From Denitratisoma sp. DHT3 (lineage in GTDB: Bacteria > Pseudomonadota > Gammaproteobacteria > Burkholderiales > Rhodocyclaceae), in assembly GCF_007833355.1 (NCBI RefSeq), contig NZ_CP020914.1, positions 3,520,047 to 3,584,046 on the forward strand: a stretch of DNA of 64,000 nucleotides, given 5' to 3'. A program made the position numbers and the translations under genes. Positions 34,682 through 46,535 of this stretch are shown piece by piece (position 1 is the first letter of the stretch; every line of letters begins with the position of its first letter). A model generated the notes under the pieces. It had not been told where the DNA came from. It was given only the letters and a program-made list of their open reading frames with translations, and made no database searches.

Positions 34682-36169
34682 CTATCCGTCGTTCGGGATC
34701 AACCGCGGCATCGGATAGCTGCCGTCGATCAGCGGCGAGGTGGGGCCGTAGAAGCGCGGGGCGAGACGGAATCCTCCACGCTTCGGGATCGGCAGCCAGT
34801 TCCTCAGCTGATCCGGGTCGGTCGGCGGCTCGCTTTGCAGATAGAAGGTCAGGCGGCCGTCGGCGACGTGATAGGCGCCGGCCCGGTAGAGATAGCTGGT
34901 GGCGTTGTAGCGGTCGATCGGGTTGTTCACGAAGTAGCCGTAGTCGTCATAGACCGGCAGTTCCCAGAACTCGGTGACCGGCGGCAGTTTGTCGACTTCG
35001 AAGGTGAGGGTGTAGCGATGTCCGCCTTCGAGCTTGCGGCCCTGATCGTCGGCGAGGCCGAAACCGATGGTGTGGGACTCGAAGGGCACCGGGCTGCCCC
35101 AGGCGATCTCGGCGGCGCCGGCGCGCAGCACGTAGTCGTTGTCGTCGTAGAACAGGCTGGTCTGCAGCTTCCAGCCGTTCATGTCGATGAGGCTGGTGGC
35201 GAACGCCTGCTGCGCCTCCTGGCGCGCCTCGAAGAAGCCGGCCTCGACGGCCTTGATCTGGGCCGGCGTCAGCCTGGACGGATCGAAGCGCTGGCCTTCC
35301 TTGAGACCGATGCCGGCCAGCCTTTTGAGGGTGGCGAGCTCCTTGGCGGAGTCGCGCCGCTTGGTCATCGACGGATCGTTGATCACCAGGCTCACCAGTT
35401 GCAGGTAGTCCAGCGGCGTCATGGATCGGGTCAGGTCGCTGATCTTGTCCATGCGCGGAAAACTCGCGTAGTCGCTCTTGACCATCGGCTGCCGGTCGAG
35501 CGGCACCGGCTTGCCGCCGTTGCTCGCCCACAGGCTCAGGGGCAGGATGCTCGCCGACTTCACCAGCCGGCCGGCCTCGGCCAGCTCATTGCCGTCGCGG
35601 GCGTCGAGCACCCCCAGGCGCAAGATGATGGTCACCGCGTTGGAGGTGGCGCGGATGATCTGGGGGCCCTTGAAGCCGGGGGGGAAGCGGCCTTTCCAGT
35701 CGGGGCCGACGATCAGATAGCGCTGGGGGGCGTTGCCGGTGAAGGGACTGCCGACGAAAAAGAACCAGTGGGCGTATTGGTCCGCCGCCTGCACGCTCCA
35801 GTAGCGACCTTCGGGCATCTGCGGCGTCTCCACCACGATGCTCTCATGGCGCAGATCGAAGATGCCGCCGGAGTACAGGGTGGAGGCATTGGGCGTGGTG
35901 GCGAAGCGCTCCCGGGCGGAGAACAGCCGGGTGTTGACAATTGCCCGGTTGATGCCGCGGTAGGCGGGGGTGCCCTCCATCTGGGTGAGTACATGACGCA
36001 ATTCATAGAAGCCTACTTGCTGCATGCCCCAGAAGAAGGCTTCCTTGCTGCGCTGCTTGATCTCCTTGGCGTTCAGGGCCGGGTCGATCTGATCGGCGGC
36101 CCAGGCGCCGCAGGCCAGCACCAGGCCCAGCAGGAGGGAGACGAAGCGGCGCGGACGGATGGAATTCAT
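34682..36169 (-). CDS. DUF1254/DUF1214 domain exported protein
   Basis: A 495-residue protein with a signal peptide (RRFVSLLLGLVLACGAWA). The N-terminal DUF1254 region contains GGIFDLRHESIVVETPQMPEGRYWSVQAAD. The C-terminal DUF1214 region contains FWELPVYDDYGYFVNNPIDRY and ends LRNWLPIPKRGGFRLAPRFYGP. Start ATG 36169 is preceded by AAGGAGG, a strong site. Members are periplasmic and often lie near catabolic or hydrophobic-compound genes, but no enzymatic role is established. It lies 150 bp downstream of the sulfatase at 36320 in the same direction. Confidence 0.9.
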   Translation of the reverse strand: MNSIRPRRFVSLLLGLVLACGAWAADQIDPALNAKEIKQRSKEAFFWGMQQVGFYELRHVLTQMEGTPAYRGINRAIVNTRLFSARERFATTPNASTLYSGGIFDLRHESIVVETPQMPEGRYWSVQAADQYAHWFFFVGSPFTGNAPQRYLIVGPDWKGRFPPGFKGPQIIRATSNAVTIILRLGVLDARDGNELAEAGRLVKSASILPLSLWASNGGKPVPLDRQPMVKSDYASFPRMDKISDLTRSMTPLDYLQLVSLVINDPSMTKRRDSAKELATLKRLAGIGLKEGQRFDPSRLTPAQIKAVEAGFFEARQEAQQAFATSLIDMNGWKLQTSLFYDDNDYVLRAGAAEIAWGSPVPFESHTIGFGLADDQGRKLEGGHRYTLTFEVDKLPPVTEFWELPVYDDYGYFVNNPIDRYNATSYLYRAGAYHVADGRLTFYLQSEPPTDPDQLRNWLPIPKRGGFRLAPRFYGPTSPLIDGSYPMPRLIPNDG

Positions 36170-36319
36170 GAAGCCTCCTTTTCGATTGCGCTGGTCAGAC
36201 GCCCAGGCGGCGCTGCAGATGCGGGGACGAAGCCGAGCTGAGGGTCGGGGCATAGGTGGCATGGAGGGCTCATCTTGTCTGAACCGCACGTCGTAGGGGA
36301 TGAGAAAGAATAGGTCGGT

Positions 36320-38695
36320 TCATTGCAGCATGAAGCGGACCTCTTCCACCTTGCCGCTGAAGGGGAAAGGCGCGGCGTAGCCCTCGCCCACGGCGCTGCC
36401 CAGGTCGCGGCCGATGTCCAGGGTCTCGCTGTAGATGGTGGGGTGGCCGAAGCCGCCGAAGCGGGCGAAATGGTGCTCCCCCGCCGGCTGGCCGTTCACG
36501 AAGAGGCGGCCGGTGCCGGGGCGGACGAAGTACTTCATCATCGGATTGGCCGGCACGTTGCCGTCGGGCTGGAACTCGAAGGCCACGGTGGAGGCTCCGG
36601 TCGGCAGCGACTCCCTGGAGACAATCCTTTCATGGGCGAGACCGTTCAGATTGAGTTCGTACACCAGATGGCCGTCCTTCACGTAGAGGGCGTAGCCGCC
36701 ATCCCCGCCACCGAAGGCGGCGATGACGCCTTCGCTGTTCGCGGCGGGGCGTTCGATGCGGGCTTCGATGCGGTGCTGACGGCCCAGTACGGGCGGCGCC
36801 AGGGCCGGGGTGACGCGCACCGTGTCGCCGCCATAGACGAAGTTCTTGCGGCCGGCCGTGGGGTCGGGCACGCCGCCGGAGAAGAAGTTGTCGAGGGGCG
36901 AATCGGAGAGCGGCAGCACCTGGTTGCGCTTGGCTTCGGCATCGAAGGCGGCCTTCAGCTGGGCGAGTTTCTCCGGATATTTGGCGGCCAGATCGACCAC
37001 GCCGCTGAAGTCCTCGTTCAGGTTGTGGAGCGTCCATTTGTCGTCGGCCAGGGATTTGCGCTGACGCAGGGTCTCCAGGATGTTCCAGGTTTCGTAGTGG
37101 GTGGCGCCGGCGAACCAGCCATCCTGATAGATGCCGCGGTTGCCCATGACCTCGAAGTATTGCAGTGTGTGGTTGCTCGGCGCCTTGGGCGCGGCGAAGG
37201 AATAGACCATGCTGTGGCCATCGATGGGGATCTGAGGGATGCCGTTGACCCTGTCCGGCGCGGCGATGCCCGCGGCCTCGTAGATGGTGGGCACGATGTC
37301 CACGACATGGTGGAACTGGCTGCGGATGCCGAAGCCCTCCTTGATCCGGCTCGGCCAGGAAACCACCAGGGCGTTGCGGATGCCGCCCAGGGTGGAGGCC
37401 ATCTGTTTGGCACCGGGGAACGGCGTGGCCGTGGCCAGGGCCCAGCCCGTGGGGTAGTTCAGATCGCTGTGTTCGCCGCCCAGTTCGTCGATGGCGGCGG
37501 CGAAGGCTTCCGGCGTGTCGGAGAGGCCATAGACCCGTGAAGTGTGATGGCGCGAACCCTCGGGGCCGCCTTCCGGGCTGGGGCCGTTGTCGCCGGCCAC
37601 GTAGAGCACCAGGGTGTTGTCGCCGCCGGGCTGGCGCCGTGCCTCCGCCAGGAAGCGGCCGATCTCGTGGTCCGTATGGGCGAGGTAGCCGGCGAAGACC
37701 TCCATCTGGCGCGCCAGTAGCCGGCGCTGGGCGGGCGGGATGCTCTCCCAGGCCTGGACGCTGGCCGGGCGCGGCGCCAGCCGGGCATTGGCGGGGATGA
37801 TGCCGAGTTTCTTCTGGCGGGCGAAGGTTTCCTCACGATATTTGTCCCAGCCCTGGTCGAACTTGCCGCGGAACTTCTCGATCCATTCCTTCGGCGCATG
37901 GTGGGGGGCGTGGGTCGCGCCGGTGGCCAGGTAGGCGAAGTAGGGCCGGTCGGGCATTTCCGCCCGCTGCTGGCGCAGCCAGTGGATGGCGTCGTCCACC
38001 ATGTCGGTGGTGAAGTGATAGGCGGGGGGGCGCTGTGCCGGTTCCACCGGCGTGGTGTTGCGGTAGAGCTGGGGCGTCCACTGGCTGGACTGCGCGGCCA
38101 TGAAGCCGTAGAAATAGTCGAAGCCCAGTCCCGTGGGCCAGCGGTCGAAGGGGCCGGCGGTGCTGACTTCCCAGGCCGGCGTGTTGTGCCATTTGCCGAA
38201 GGCGGCCGTGCTGTAGCCGTTCTGGCGCAGCACTTCGGCCACGGAGGCGGCGCTCTTGGGCCAGCTCATGTTGTAGCCGGGAAAGCCGGCGGGGTTGTCG
38301 GTGACGGTGCCGAAACCCACCTGATGGTGATTGCGCCCGCTCAAGAGGGCGGCGCGGGTGGGTGAGCAGATGCCGACGACGTGGAACTGGTTGTAGGTCA
38401 GGCCCTGCTTCGCCAGTTTGTCCAGGGACGGTGTCGGGATGGCGCCGCCGAAGGTGCCGGGGGCGGCGAAGCCCACGTCGTCGAGCAGAACGACCACCAC
38501 GTTGGGGGCGCCCTTGGGGGCATGGGGCATTTGCGGCCAGTCCGGTTTCGAGGCGGCGCGGGTCGGGGCGATCACGCCCTGGAAGGCCGGATCGGGCCGG
38601 GGCAGGCTTTCCCCGGCCGTCGCCAAGCCGGCGGCGCCGTTGCACAGGGCCAGCGTGGTGAGGGCGATGCGCTTGATTGAGTTCATGGCGTTCAT
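36320..38695 (-). CDS. Arylsulfatase (type I, formylglycine-dependent), second of a pair
   Basis: A 791-residue exported sulfatase. A signal-peptide-like N-terminus precedes the metal-binding VVVVLLDDVGFAAPGTFGG. The formylglycine motif CSPTR has Cys110. Further metal and substrate residues lie in GKWHNTPAWEVS and YVAGDNGPSPEG. A C-terminal beta-rich, LamG-like region (about 630-791) makes it longer than the common 530-residue arylsulfatase. Its ATG overlaps the stop of the sister sulfatase as ATGA. It hydrolyses sulfate esters, probably in the periplasm; aryl or steroid sulfates are candidates. Activation needs a formylglycine-generating enzyme not present here. A much longer upstream open frame (to 39364) is an antisense-like extension and is not used. 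Confidence 0.94.
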   Translation of the reverse strand: MNAMNSIKRIALTTLALCNGAAGLATAGESLPRPDPAFQGVIAPTRAASKPDWPQMPHAPKGAPNVVVVLLDDVGFAAPGTFGGAIPTPSLDKLAKQGLTYNQFHVVGICSPTRAALLSGRNHHQVGFGTVTDNPAGFPGYNMSWPKSAASVAEVLRQNGYSTAAFGKWHNTPAWEVSTAGPFDRWPTGLGFDYFYGFMAAQSSQWTPQLYRNTTPVEPAQRPPAYHFTTDMVDDAIHWLRQQRAEMPDRPYFAYLATGATHAPHHAPKEWIEKFRGKFDQGWDKYREETFARQKKLGIIPANARLAPRPASVQAWESIPPAQRRLLARQMEVFAGYLAHTDHEIGRFLAEARRQPGGDNTLVLYVAGDNGPSPEGGPEGSRHHTSRVYGLSDTPEAFAAAIDELGGEHSDLNYPTGWALATATPFPGAKQMASTLGGIRNALVVSWPSRIKEGFGIRSQFHHVVDIVPTIYEAAGIAAPDRVNGIPQIPIDGHSMVYSFAAPKAPSNHTLQYFEVMGNRGIYQDGWFAGATHYETWNILETLRQRKSLADDKWTLHNLNEDFSGVVDLAAKYPEKLAQLKAAFDAEAKRNQVLPLSDSPLDNFFSGGVPDPTAGRKNFVYGGDTVRVTPALAPPVLGRQHRIEARIERPAANSEGVIAAFGGGDGGYALYVKDGHLVYELNLNGLAHERIVSRESLPTGASTVAFEFQPDGNVPANPMMKYFVRPGTGRLFVNGQPAGEHHFARFGGFGHPTIYSETLDIGRDLGSAVGEGYAAPFPFSGKVEEVRFMLQ

Positions 38696-41016
38696 TTCAG
38701 GTCCAGTGTGACTTTGTCGATCTGCCCGGTGAAGGCGTAGTGGTTGGGATAGTCGCCCACCGGCGAGCCGGAGTCGGCGCCGATGTCGAAGTTCTCGTCG
38801 ATGGAGAAGAACACCGGCGCGGTGCGCTTGAGCCGGCCTTCGGCCACGCTCTTGCCATTGACCCGCAGCTTCACCAGCGCCCCCTTGCCGTAGCCGCCGC
38901 CGTCGTAGGCGAAGTCCAGCGCCAGCTTGACGGGGCCGGCCGGCAGCGGCGCCTGGCCGGTGAGGGTGGTGCTCTCCACGCCGAACAGGTTGTAGGCGTA
39001 GACCGGCTGGCCCTGGCGGTTGATGTAGAGCGACCAGCCGCCGATGGCGCCGCCCATGGCCGCGATCACGCCCTCGGCGCCGGTCTTGGGCAGTTGCAGG
39101 TCGGCGACGATCTGGTGCGAGCGGCCGACGGTGCGCGGCGCGGCGTTTTCCGCGATGCCTTCGAAACCGGCATGGAAGACGAAATGGGTGCGGTCTCCCA
39201 GGCGCGGATCGCGGCTGGGCAGGGTCGTGGTTTGCAGCGGGAATACCTGATTGCGTGCCGCTTCCACCAGGAACAGGTTTTGCAGCTCGGCCAGTTTTCC
39301 GGGTTCGGCCTGGGCCAGGTCGCGCGCTTGGCTGAAGTCCTGGTCGAGGTGGTAGAGCTCCCACGTATCGTTGTCGAAGCCGCGCTCCGCCGCGCCGATC
39401 AGCGACCAGGGCGCGCGTCCGTGAAAGGCCGAGGCCATCCAGCCCTGGTGATAGATGCTCCGGTTGCCGAAGATTTCGAAATACTGGGTGGTGTGGCGTG
39501 CCGGCGCCCTGGCGTCGTTGAAGCTATAGACCAGGCTGGTGCCGTCCATGGCTTGTTGCGGCACGCCATTGACCATGGCCGGCGCGGCGATGCCGGCGGC
39601 TTCGAGGATGGTCGGCATGATGTCGGAGACGAAGGAGAACTGGCTGCGCAATCCACCCTTGTCACGGATGTTCTTGGGCCAGCTCACCACCATTGGATTG
39701 CGGATGCCGCCCAGATGGGAGGCGACCTGCTTGGTCCATTGGAAGGGCGTGTTCATGGCCCAGGCCCAGCCGGCGGGGTAATGCGGATAGCTGCGGGTGC
39801 CGCCGATTTCGTCGAGGCGCGCCAGGCCCTGCGCGTCGGATTCGGTCACCCCTTGCAGGCTGCCCATTTCGTTGAGCGTGCCCTGCAGGCTGCCTTCGCC
39901 GCTGGCGCCGTTGTCGCCGACGATGTAGAAGAACAGGGTGTTGTCGAATTCACCCATGTCCTTGAGCGCCGTGACCATGCGACCGATCTGATCGTCGGTG
40001 TGGGCCAGAAAGCCGGCATAGGTTTCCATGATGCGGGCGACGATGCGTTTGCGTTCGGGCGTCAGCTTCTTCCAGGGCTGCAATTCCTTCATGGGCGGGG
40101 TCAGTTGGGCATCGGCCGGGATCACGCCCAGCTTTTTCTGACGGGCGAAGATTTCCTCGCGCGCCTTGTCCCAGCCTTGATCGAATTGGCCCCGGAATTT
40201 GTCGATCCATTCCTTGGGGGCATGGAAGGGCGCATGGGTCGCGCCCGGCGCGTAGTAGGCGAAAAACGGTTTCTCGGGTGCCAACACCTTTTGTTGCCGC
40301 ATCCAGGCGATGGCACGGGTGGTGATGTCCTCGGTCAGATGGTAGTGATCACCCTTGGGGCGTGCCACGGGCGTAACACCATCGACCAGGGTCGGCTCGA
40401 ACTGATGGGTTTCGCCGTCGAGAAAGCCATAGAAGCGCTCGAAGCCCTTGCCCGTGGGCCAGCGGTCGAAGGGGCCGGCGGAGGTTTCCTCGGCGTGAGG
40501 TGTCAGGTGCCACTTGCCCCAGAGCGAGGTGGCATAACCGTTTTGACGCAGCACCTCGGCGATGGTGGCGGCACTGGCGGGCATGAAGCCGTTGCGTCCG
40601 GGGTAGGGCGCGGAGGAATTCATCACATTGCCGACGCCGACGGCGTGCGAGTTGCGTCCGGTGAGCAGCGATGCGCGGGTGGGGGAGCAGATGCCCGTGG
40701 TGTGGAAATTGTTGTAACGCAGACCATCGGCAGCCAGATGATCGAGCGTGGGGGTGGGGATCAGGCCGCCGAAGGTGCCGGCAGCGCCGAAGCCGACATC
40801 GTCGAGCAGGACCACCACCACGTTGGGTGCGCCTTTGGGGGCGGTGACGACAGGACGCGGCTGGGGCGTCATGTCTTTCTGGTTCATGCCGGTGACGGCG
40901 CGGGGCAGCGCCGGCGTCGGCAAGACCGGAGCGGCCTGGGCGACGGTCAGCGTCGCGCCGAGGATGCCGAGGGCGCGCAGCAGGCTGCGTCTCAGAAGGG
41001 GAAGGGCTGGGTTCAT
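38692..41016 (-). CDS. Arylsulfatase (type I, formylglycine-dependent), first of a pair
   Basis: A 774-residue paralog of the next gene with the same architecture. It has an N-terminal export signal (RRSLLRALGILGATLTVAQAAP), VVVVLLDDVGFGAAGTFGG, formylglycine motif CSPTR with Cys110, GKWHLTPH, FYIVGDNGASGEG and a C-terminal LamG-like region. ATG 41016 is chosen because the signal peptide starts there. The adjacent TonB receptor and the SulP transporter further upstream suggest uptake of a sulfated compound, desulfation and sulfate handling. A terminator lies between this gene and the receptor. Confidence 0.94.
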   Translation of the reverse strand: MNPALPLLRRSLLRALGILGATLTVAQAAPVLPTPALPRAVTGMNQKDMTPQPRPVVTAPKGAPNVVVVLLDDVGFGAAGTFGGLIPTPTLDHLAADGLRYNNFHTTGICSPTRASLLTGRNSHAVGVGNVMNSSAPYPGRNGFMPASAATIAEVLRQNGYATSLWGKWHLTPHAEETSAGPFDRWPTGKGFERFYGFLDGETHQFEPTLVDGVTPVARPKGDHYHLTEDITTRAIAWMRQQKVLAPEKPFFAYYAPGATHAPFHAPKEWIDKFRGQFDQGWDKAREEIFARQKKLGVIPADAQLTPPMKELQPWKKLTPERKRIVARIMETYAGFLAHTDDQIGRMVTALKDMGEFDNTLFFYIVGDNGASGEGSLQGTLNEMGSLQGVTESDAQGLARLDEIGGTRSYPHYPAGWAWAMNTPFQWTKQVASHLGGIRNPMVVSWPKNIRDKGGLRSQFSFVSDIMPTILEAAGIAAPAMVNGVPQQAMDGTSLVYSFNDARAPARHTTQYFEIFGNRSIYHQGWMASAFHGRAPWSLIGAAERGFDNDTWELYHLDQDFSQARDLAQAEPGKLAELQNLFLVEAARNQVFPLQTTTLPSRDPRLGDRTHFVFHAGFEGIAENAAPRTVGRSHQIVADLQLPKTGAEGVIAAMGGAIGGWSLYINRQGQPVYAYNLFGVESTTLTGQAPLPAGPVKLALDFAYDGGGYGKGALVKLRVNGKSVAEGRLKRTAPVFFSIDENFDIGADSGSPVGDYPNHYAFTGQIDKVTLDLK

Positions 41017-41039
41017 GGCGGACTCACGTTCGGGGATGG

Positions 41040-41069
41040 AAAAAGAGCGGAGCCGTTGCCGGCTCCGCT
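41040..41069 (-). terminator. Rho-independent terminator after the TonB receptor
   Basis: On the minus strand AGCGGAGCCG (41069-41060), loop GCAA and CGGCTCCGCT (41055-41046) are followed by CTTTTT. It separates the receptor transcript from the sulfatase genes, or attenuates it. Confidence 0.85.
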
Positions 41070-41089
41070 TGAAGCGCAGCAACAGGCTT

Positions 41090-43419
<2,330 letters not shown>

Positions 43420-43661
43420 GTTTCTCCTCCCGGTGAATTTGGAATTGCTGCTTTTTGTCGCTACCTCTTCTACAGGTTCTATAGGTCGTATGGTTGTATC
43501 AAGTATTTCGATCAAATGCTCGAATAACTATAACGGTGTTGGTCGCGGGGAGTCAATAGATAGAATGAACGCCGATAAAGGACGCCGTACCGCGATCGCG
43601 GGCAGGAGTGGATGACGATCCGTGGCGTCGCCGACAACGCGAAATTTCGGGGGGGGAGAAA

Positions 43662-44537
43662 ATGAAAATCGGCGTTTGCATGCCTTACATGGTTCGCGAC
43701 TATGACCGCGAGCGCATCCTGAGCTGGGCCCGGAAGATCGACCAGGGGCCTTTCGACAGCCTCTCCTGCGGCGAACGCGTCACCGGTCATACCTACGAGA
43801 TGCGCACGATCCTGGCCGCTTGCGCCGCCGTGACCGAGCGGGTGCGGATCATTCCGGCGCTGTACGTGCTGCCGATGCATTCGGCGGTGCTCTCGGCCAA
43901 GGAGATCGCCACCCTGGACGTGATTTCCAACGGGCGGGTGGGGGTGACGGTGGGCGTCGGCGGCCGCGAGAAGGACTACCGCGCGGTGGGTGCTCCCTTC
44001 GAGCGGCGTCATGAGCGGCTCGACCAGCAGGTGGCCCAGATGCGCCGGGTGTGGCGCGGCGAAACCCTATTTGAAGGCTGCGACGAGATCGGCCCCCGCT
44101 CGCCGCAGGGCGACCGGATTCCCGTCTATGCGGGCGCCATGGGGCCGAAGGCCCTGGCCCGCGCGGCGAAATGGGCCGACGGCGTCTATGGCGCCTCCAT
44201 GGCCGGCGACCGGGAGGGCAGCGAGTGGATCTTCAGCGCCGCCAGGGCCGCCTGGCAGGCGGCGGGCCGCGCCGACAAGCCGTATCTGATCGGCAGTTTC
44301 TGGTATTCCCTGGCGCCCGACGCCAAGTCGGCCTTGCGGGACTACGTCTACGACTACATGAAGATCGCCGGCGAGGGCGTCGCCCGGCAATTTGCCGATT
44401 CCATGGTCCGCCACAGCCCCGACGCAATCCGCCAGGGGATCGAGAACCTGCGCGCCGCCGGCGCCGACGAAGTGCTGCTGGTGCCGGCCACCGCCCACTA
44501 CGACGAAGTGGACCGGCTGGCGGAACTGCTCGTCTGA
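43662..44537 (+). CDS. LLM-class flavin-dependent oxidoreductase (luciferase-like)
   Basis: A 291-residue TIM-barrel protein of the bacterial luciferase family. It has the start MKIGVCMPYM, the conserved barrel segments VRIIPALYVLPMHSAVLSAKEIATLDVIS and GRVGVTVGVGGREKDYRAVG, and IPVYAGAMGPKALARAAKWADG. Members use FMN or coenzyme F420; the cofactor is not decidable. A G-run/GAG ribosome-binding site precedes ATG 43662. It is divergent from the TonB receptor with 242 bp between. Its last 40 bp overlap the 3' end of the SulP gene on the other strand. Confidence 0.9.
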   Translation: MKIGVCMPYMVRDYDRERILSWARKIDQGPFDSLSCGERVTGHTYEMRTILAACAAVTERVRIIPALYVLPMHSAVLSAKEIATLDVISNGRVGVTVGVGGREKDYRAVGAPFERRHERLDQQVAQMRRVWRGETLFEGCDEIGPRSPQGDRIPVYAGAMGPKALARAAKWADGVYGASMAGDREGSEWIFSAARAAWQAAGRADKPYLIGSFWYSLAPDAKSALRDYVYDYMKIAGEGVARQFADSMVRHSPDAIRQGIENLRAAGADEVLLVPATAHYDEVDRLAELLV

Positions 44538-46165
44538 TCGATCGGGGCCGCCGGCGTGCCGAACACGGCGCCCAGGGTCGGATAGAGGTTCTCCGCGCCG
44601 AGTTTCTCCAGCACCCCCGCGCGCTCCAGCTTCTGCCGCACGTTGGGCCGCAGCTCGCACAGCACCACGCGGGTCTTGTCGCGGCGGAAGTCCTCGATCA
44701 GTTCCGTCAGCGCCAGTATGCCGGTGGCGTCGATGAAGGGCACCCGCGCCATGCGCAGCACCACGGTGTCGGCGTGGCGCTGGATGCTGTCCAGCGTGCG
44801 TTGCAGCTTTTCCGCAGCGCCGAAGAAGAAGGGGCCGTCGATGGCATAGACCTGGGTGCGCGGCGGCAGCCGCAGGGCGCCGCCGTCTTCGTCTTCCGTC
44901 GGCGCGGCCTCCTGCACTTCCACCGCCTGGGCCATGCGGCTCATGAACAGCAGGGAGGCCAGGGCGACGCCGACGTTGACCGCGATCACCAGATCCACCA
45001 GCACGGTCAGGCTGAAGGTGATCAGCAGGATCGCCACGTCCTGGCGGGAAGCGGTGCGCAGCAGATGGCCGAAGTGGTGCAGCTCGCTCATGTTGTAGGC
45101 GACCACGAACAGGATCGCCGAGAGCGCGCAGAGGGGAATGTTGCTCGCCCAGGGCGCGAGGATCAGGATGATCAGCAGCAACACGACGGAATGCGTGATG
45201 CCGGCCAGAGGGCTGGTGGCGCCGGCGCGGATGTTGGTCGCGGTGCGGGCGATGGCGCCGGTGGCGGCGAAGCCGCCGAAGAGGGGGGCGCAGACGTTGG
45301 CGATGCCCTGGCCGATCAGTTCCTGGTTCGAGTCGTGGCGGGTGCCGGCCATGCCGTCGGCGACCACGGCGGAAAGCAGGGACTCGATGGCGCCCAGGAG
45401 GGCGATGGTGAAGGCCGGGCCGATCAGCTTGACCACGGTGGAAAGGCTCAGCTCGGGCCAGGTCAGGCCGGGCAGACTGTCGGGAATGCCGCCGAAGGCG
45501 CTGCCGATGGTGGCGACGCCTTCGAAGTGAAAGGTCGCCTGGACGCCGGTGGCCACCACCAGGGCCGCCAGCGGTGCGGGAATGCGCTTGAACAGGCGCG
45601 GCGTCAGCAGCAGCACCGCCAGGCTGAGCAGCGCCAGGCCGGTGGTGGGCAGATGCAGGCTGGGAAAGGCCTGGATCAGATGCGCCAGGTGCTGATGGAA
45701 ATGCTCACCGCCGCCCACCGGCTTCAGACCGAAGAAATCCTTCCACTGGCCGACCCAGATGATCAGCCCGATGCCGGCGGTGAACCCGGTGATCACCGGA
45801 TTGGGGATGTACTTGATCACCGAGCCGAAGCGCGCCACGCCCATGGCGATCAGGATCAGGCCGGCCATCAGGGTGGCCACCTGCAGGCCGGCGATGCCGT
45901 GCTTGGCGGTGATCCCGGCCAGGATGGCGATGAAGGCGCCGGTGGGGCCGGAGATCTGTAGCCTGCCGCCGCCGAAGACCGAGGTCATGAAGCCGGCGAC
46001 GACCGCCGTGTAGAGTCCCTGCTCTGGCTTCGCGCCGCTGGCGATGGCGAAGGCCATCGCCAGCGGCAAGGCCACCACGCCGACCACCAGGCCGGCCAGC
46101 AGGTTGTTGAAGAGGTGTTCCCGGCTGAACAAGCCGGCTTTCCGGGCTTCAAGCAGCGCAATCAT
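44498..46165 (-). CDS. SulP-family anion transporter with STAS domain
   Basis: A protein of about 555 residues with 12-14 transmembrane segments. The SulP signature region is LLAGLVVGVVALPLAMAFAIASGAKPEQGLYTAVVAGF, followed by QISGPTGAFIAILAGI. A C-terminal STAS domain ends the protein (VYAIDGPFFFGAAEKLQRTL; FIDATGILAL). It resembles sulfate or bicarbonate/dicarboxylate carriers of the inner membrane. With sulfatases on one side and MetY on the other, a sulfate role is plausible but inferred. ATG 46165 is preferred over GTG 46183, since GTGGGG can serve as its ribosome-binding site. Confidence 0.93.
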   Translation of the reverse strand: MIALLEARKAGLFSREHLFNNLLAGLVVGVVALPLAMAFAIASGAKPEQGLYTAVVAGFMTSVFGGGRLQISGPTGAFIAILAGITAKHGIAGLQVATLMAGLILIAMGVARFGSVIKYIPNPVITGFTAGIGLIIWVGQWKDFFGLKPVGGGEHFHQHLAHLIQAFPSLHLPTTGLALLSLAVLLLTPRLFKRIPAPLAALVVATGVQATFHFEGVATIGSAFGGIPDSLPGLTWPELSLSTVVKLIGPAFTIALLGAIESLLSAVVADGMAGTRHDSNQELIGQGIANVCAPLFGGFAATGAIARTATNIRAGATSPLAGITHSVVLLLIILILAPWASNIPLCALSAILFVVAYNMSELHHFGHLLRTASRQDVAILLITFSLTVLVDLVIAVNVGVALASLLFMSRMAQAVEVQEAAPTEDEDGGALRLPPRTQVYAIDGPFFFGAAEKLQRTLDSIQRHADTVVLRMARVPFIDATGILALTELIEDFRRDKTRVVLCELRPNVRQKLERAGVLEKLGAENLYPTLGAVFGTPAAPIDQTSSSASRSTSS

Positions 46166-46225
46166 GGCAAAAAGAGGCCCCACGGGTCGCGCGGGGCTGG
46201 AAAAGTATAGTCAGGTCGACTACGG

Positions 46226-46270
46226 TTGTAATTGTATTCGCCTTTACGAGAAAAACAATTACAATATAAT
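46226..46270 (+). promoter_or_regulatory. Promoter with a perfect 10-bp inverted repeat before the ribbon-helix-helix gene
   Basis: TTGTAATTGT (46226-46235) and ACAATTACAA (46255-46264) form a perfect inverted repeat with a 19-bp spacer. TATAAT (46265-46270) follows directly, and TTTACG (46243-46248) lies 16 bp before it as a weak -35. The -10 is 30 bp before the start codon of the ribbon-helix-helix gene, so autoregulation is likely. The spacer is also upstream of the divergent SulP gene. Confidence 0.6.
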
Positions 46271-46300
46271 TATCATTAAATTTAAATGTGAAAGCTGAGT

Positions 46301-46483
46301 ATGGAAAGCAAGACCGCCCGCCTGACCATCCTGGTCGATCCCCGCAAGAAGAAATTGTTCGAGGACATCTGCGCCGAACACGACATCACGCCGTCCCAGG
46401 TGGTGCGCAAGCTGATGCGCCAGTACATCTTCGAGAATGCCGGGGAGCGCAAGCTGCCCGACTGGCTGAAGGCGCCGAAGTAG
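46301..46483 (+). CDS. Ribbon-helix-helix (CopG/Arc-like) protein
   Basis: A 60-residue protein. A beta-strand with alternating residues (ARLTILVDPRKKKLF) is followed by two helices (FEDICAEHDITPSQVVRKLMRQYIFE), the typical RHH DNA-binding fold that works as a dimer. No toxin partner lies downstream; instead the 155-bp repeat array follows, so it is more likely a stand-alone repressor than an antitoxin. An inverted repeat overlapping its promoter is a candidate operator. Confidence 0.82.
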   Translation: MESKTARLTILVDPRKKKLFEDICAEHDITPSQVVRKLMRQYIFENAGERKLPDWLKAPK

Positions 46484-46535
46484 GGGGGATGTGAAACTTC
46501 CCCCCTTCGCTCCCCCGGAGGGGCGAAGGGGGTGA

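Noticed and set aside
38696..39364. In-frame upstream extension of the second sulfatase
   Set aside because: The added 223 residues are Arg/Pro/Gly-rich out-of-frame translation of the first sulfatase. A proper signal peptide begins at 38695.
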